Below are positions 62,509 to 64,000 of a stretch of DNA of 64,000 bases, one piece after another. This DNA comes from Cololabis saira. Lineage: Eukaryota; Chordata; Actinopteri; Beloniformes; Belonidae. A program made the position numbers and the translations under genes. The notes under the pieces are model-generated. The model was not told where the DNA came from. It saw only the letters and a program-made list of their open reading frames with translations, and ran no database searches. The stretch spans positions 32,774,160 through 32,838,159 of the forward strand of contig NC_084599.1 of NCBI RefSeq assembly GCF_033807715.1, read 5' to 3'. The first letter of the stretch is position 1, and each line of letters begins with the position of its first letter.

Positions 62509-63590
62509 GAACATACATACTTAAAGCCTTATAAATTTGTCTGGAAATTACAGACAAGCATTCTGACCTGCTGACTGAAATGAAGTGTACTGGTTGTGCG
62601 GGAGCGTGTCTACATGTTCCCACAGCCCTATATTCTATAGATCCTATATTCATTTTTTAAAGACATCTGTTTCTGCACCGTCAATCACAGTGCAATAAAC
62701 ACCACTGGTAATGAAAAAGACACAAATTCCAGTTAAATTCAAAGAAATGATCAACTTTAAATAACCATGGATATTTGTTTGTTTACAAATATTTGCATTA
62801 AGTAGGAAAAAATAATAATTGGGTGACAACACATTTGCTGTCATATGCAACAACTTGCTGATAAACAGTTTGGCAGATGGAAAATGTATAAGACCAGTTT
62901 GCACGTCTTAATCTGTGCAGAAAAAGAGAATATCTAAATGGGTTTAACAAAATATTTTGCCTGCACTGCACATCTGCTCACTTAAAACTATCAAAAAGGG
63001 GCCAGGCTCCTGTGTCCCACGTGGCAGTAGAGTTCATACAGTGCTGTGTCCTGCTCATCATGAGAAGAGGTTCTTCTTGCCCAAACTCTGAGACTGTTGT
63101 GTTGTTTGTATCCCTTTATTTTTGTTTTCATGATATAAAACAGACATTTTTTCACTGTTGATACCAAAAACATTTGTCAACCTTCATGTTTCCAATGTGG
63201 ATTTGTTTTAAATCGTATTTGGATGACAATAATCAGTGAAACTACTAACACTCACTTACTGACAGATTTCTGTCAAATGCCAAAATATGAAAAATGTCAA
63301 AATCATTTAAGAATAAATAAAACATGTTATAGATCAAGTACATTTGTCATGCACTTGTCATTATTTTCGTTCATATAGAATGAGAGAGGTCTTAATTTGA
63401 TATGGTTTCTATGAATAAACATAAGAGAAAAATGAAATTTTATGAAAGACCAAAAATGACAGTGAACATTCACTTTGAAAGCTGCAACTATTCATTTATT
63501 TTCATTTAGGCATTGTAGCAACATGCATCTTATATCATATATAATATCACAAAATGACGTGTCTAAAACCATAGACTTAACCATATTGAT
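62509..63590. other. Interval between two convergent frames
   Basis: It holds AATAAA at 62694-62699 for the plus-strand gene and TTTATT (AATAAA on the minus strand) at 63495-63500, 91 bp past the restored stop of the minus-strand relic. Otherwise AT-rich and unassigned. Confidence 0.4.
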
Positions 63591-63965
63591 TCATTCTGCC
63601 ATCCTAAGTACCGTGCACAGTTCCCCAACTGTGATATTTTCATCAAATACAGCTTCCTCCTGATAGTTTAATATGTCATGACTAAATGTCTCAAATTTTC
63701 CAAATTTCTTTTTTCCGTGTGGGAAAAAAGGTCTTTAGCATACTGTAACATGTCAGCTTTTATTGGTTCTTTGGGTACATCAATGGCCCTTGTTCCGCCT
63801 CTTTTACATTTCCTCACTTGTTTACCTTCATGAATCCACCCTAACTCAACTTTTCTGGTCTTTCTTTTCAGCCGATCTGTAGTTTTTTCGATAACGTATT
63901 TTCTGCTTTGGAGAAGAAGTCTCCTCCTGATCAGATTTCTTATCATCATTCCCATCAATGCTCAT
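63591..63965 (-). pseudogene. Convergent coding relic, GGTR-motif module of fish SAM/HECT-type proteins
   Basis: Minus-strand ATG 63965 opens MSIDGNDDKKSDQEETSSPK, a charged lead. One frame over comes KTRKVELGWIHEGKQVRKCK, RGGTRAIDVPKEPIKADMLQ and YAKDLF. After the A6 run (plus strand 63724-63729) a further frame reads FPHGKKKFGKFETFSHDILN to a stop at 63591-63593. I recall the order 'RKVELGW-H, V+-K-GGGTR, DLFFP-G' from multi-copy fish proteins with an N-terminal SAM-like domain and, in some, a C-terminal HECT domain. The two breaks are single-base shifts in homopolymer-like runs: real decay or base-call errors. The gene may extend past the window edge. Confidence 0.45.
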
Positions 63966-64000
63966 GTTTTTCTTTAGTTTTTCAAGCAGTGAATGTTATT

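Overview
This window looks like gene-poor nuclear DNA of a ray-finned (teleost) fish. Three things point that way: AT-rich sequence, no bacterial-type gene packing, and a fish-style mix of mobile-element relics. That mix includes Tc1-like, hAT, PIF/Harbinger, L2/CR1-type LINEs with short-repeat 3' tails, tRNA-headed SINEs ending in (GGAT)n, and solo LTRs. The species cannot be fixed from the sequence alone. I see no intact, long, recognisable host gene; most open frames are chance frames or run through simple repeats.

Layout. 1-16 kb: unassigned sequence broken by a TTAA-flanked MITE (3054-3396), a dispersed repeat (3495-4705), a solo LTR with 5-bp TSD (6944-7379) and two hAT-type elements with exact 8-bp TSDs (8917-9662, 10700-11378). 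16-20 kb: one strong candidate minus-strand exon of 65 bp (16401-16465), then a decayed LINE carrying a second, 5'-truncated LINE inside it. 20-26 kb: head-to-head SINE fragments, a Tc1 transposase relic, a second copy of the 3.5-kb repeat, and a 29-bp minisatellite split by a LINE tail. 26.7-29.5 kb: a 2.8-kb repeat built of internally repeated blocks; a 0.5-kb relative lies inverted at 35.7-36.2 kb. 33.9-41.7 kb: a CpG-rich tetranucleotide array, a SINE with 10-bp TSD, a LINE 3' end, a second solo LTR and a palindromic hAT MITE. 41.8-43.7 kb: a PIF/Harbinger relic with a HARBI1-like transposase (one intron recognisable) and a convergent Myb/SANT-like gene. 43.7-54.5 kb: LTR-like ends, SINE relics, a second TTAA MITE, a nested MITE pair and another LINE relic. 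59.4-61.2 kb: a dense run of simple repeats and a minisatellite with higher-order structure.

The most interesting part is 61.2-64 kb. A promoter-like stretch (CRE, YY1-like site, E-box, perfect 16-bp-arm palindrome) precedes a two-exon frame of 111 codons with canonical splice sites. Its exon 2 resembles the C-terminal tail of the integrase-core proteins found in many copies in fish. A convergent minus-strand coding relic at the window edge resembles another module of the same protein families. I read this as an internally deleted, possibly still transcribed, integrase-type mobile gene locus. That reading rests on remembered family patterns and needs a database search.
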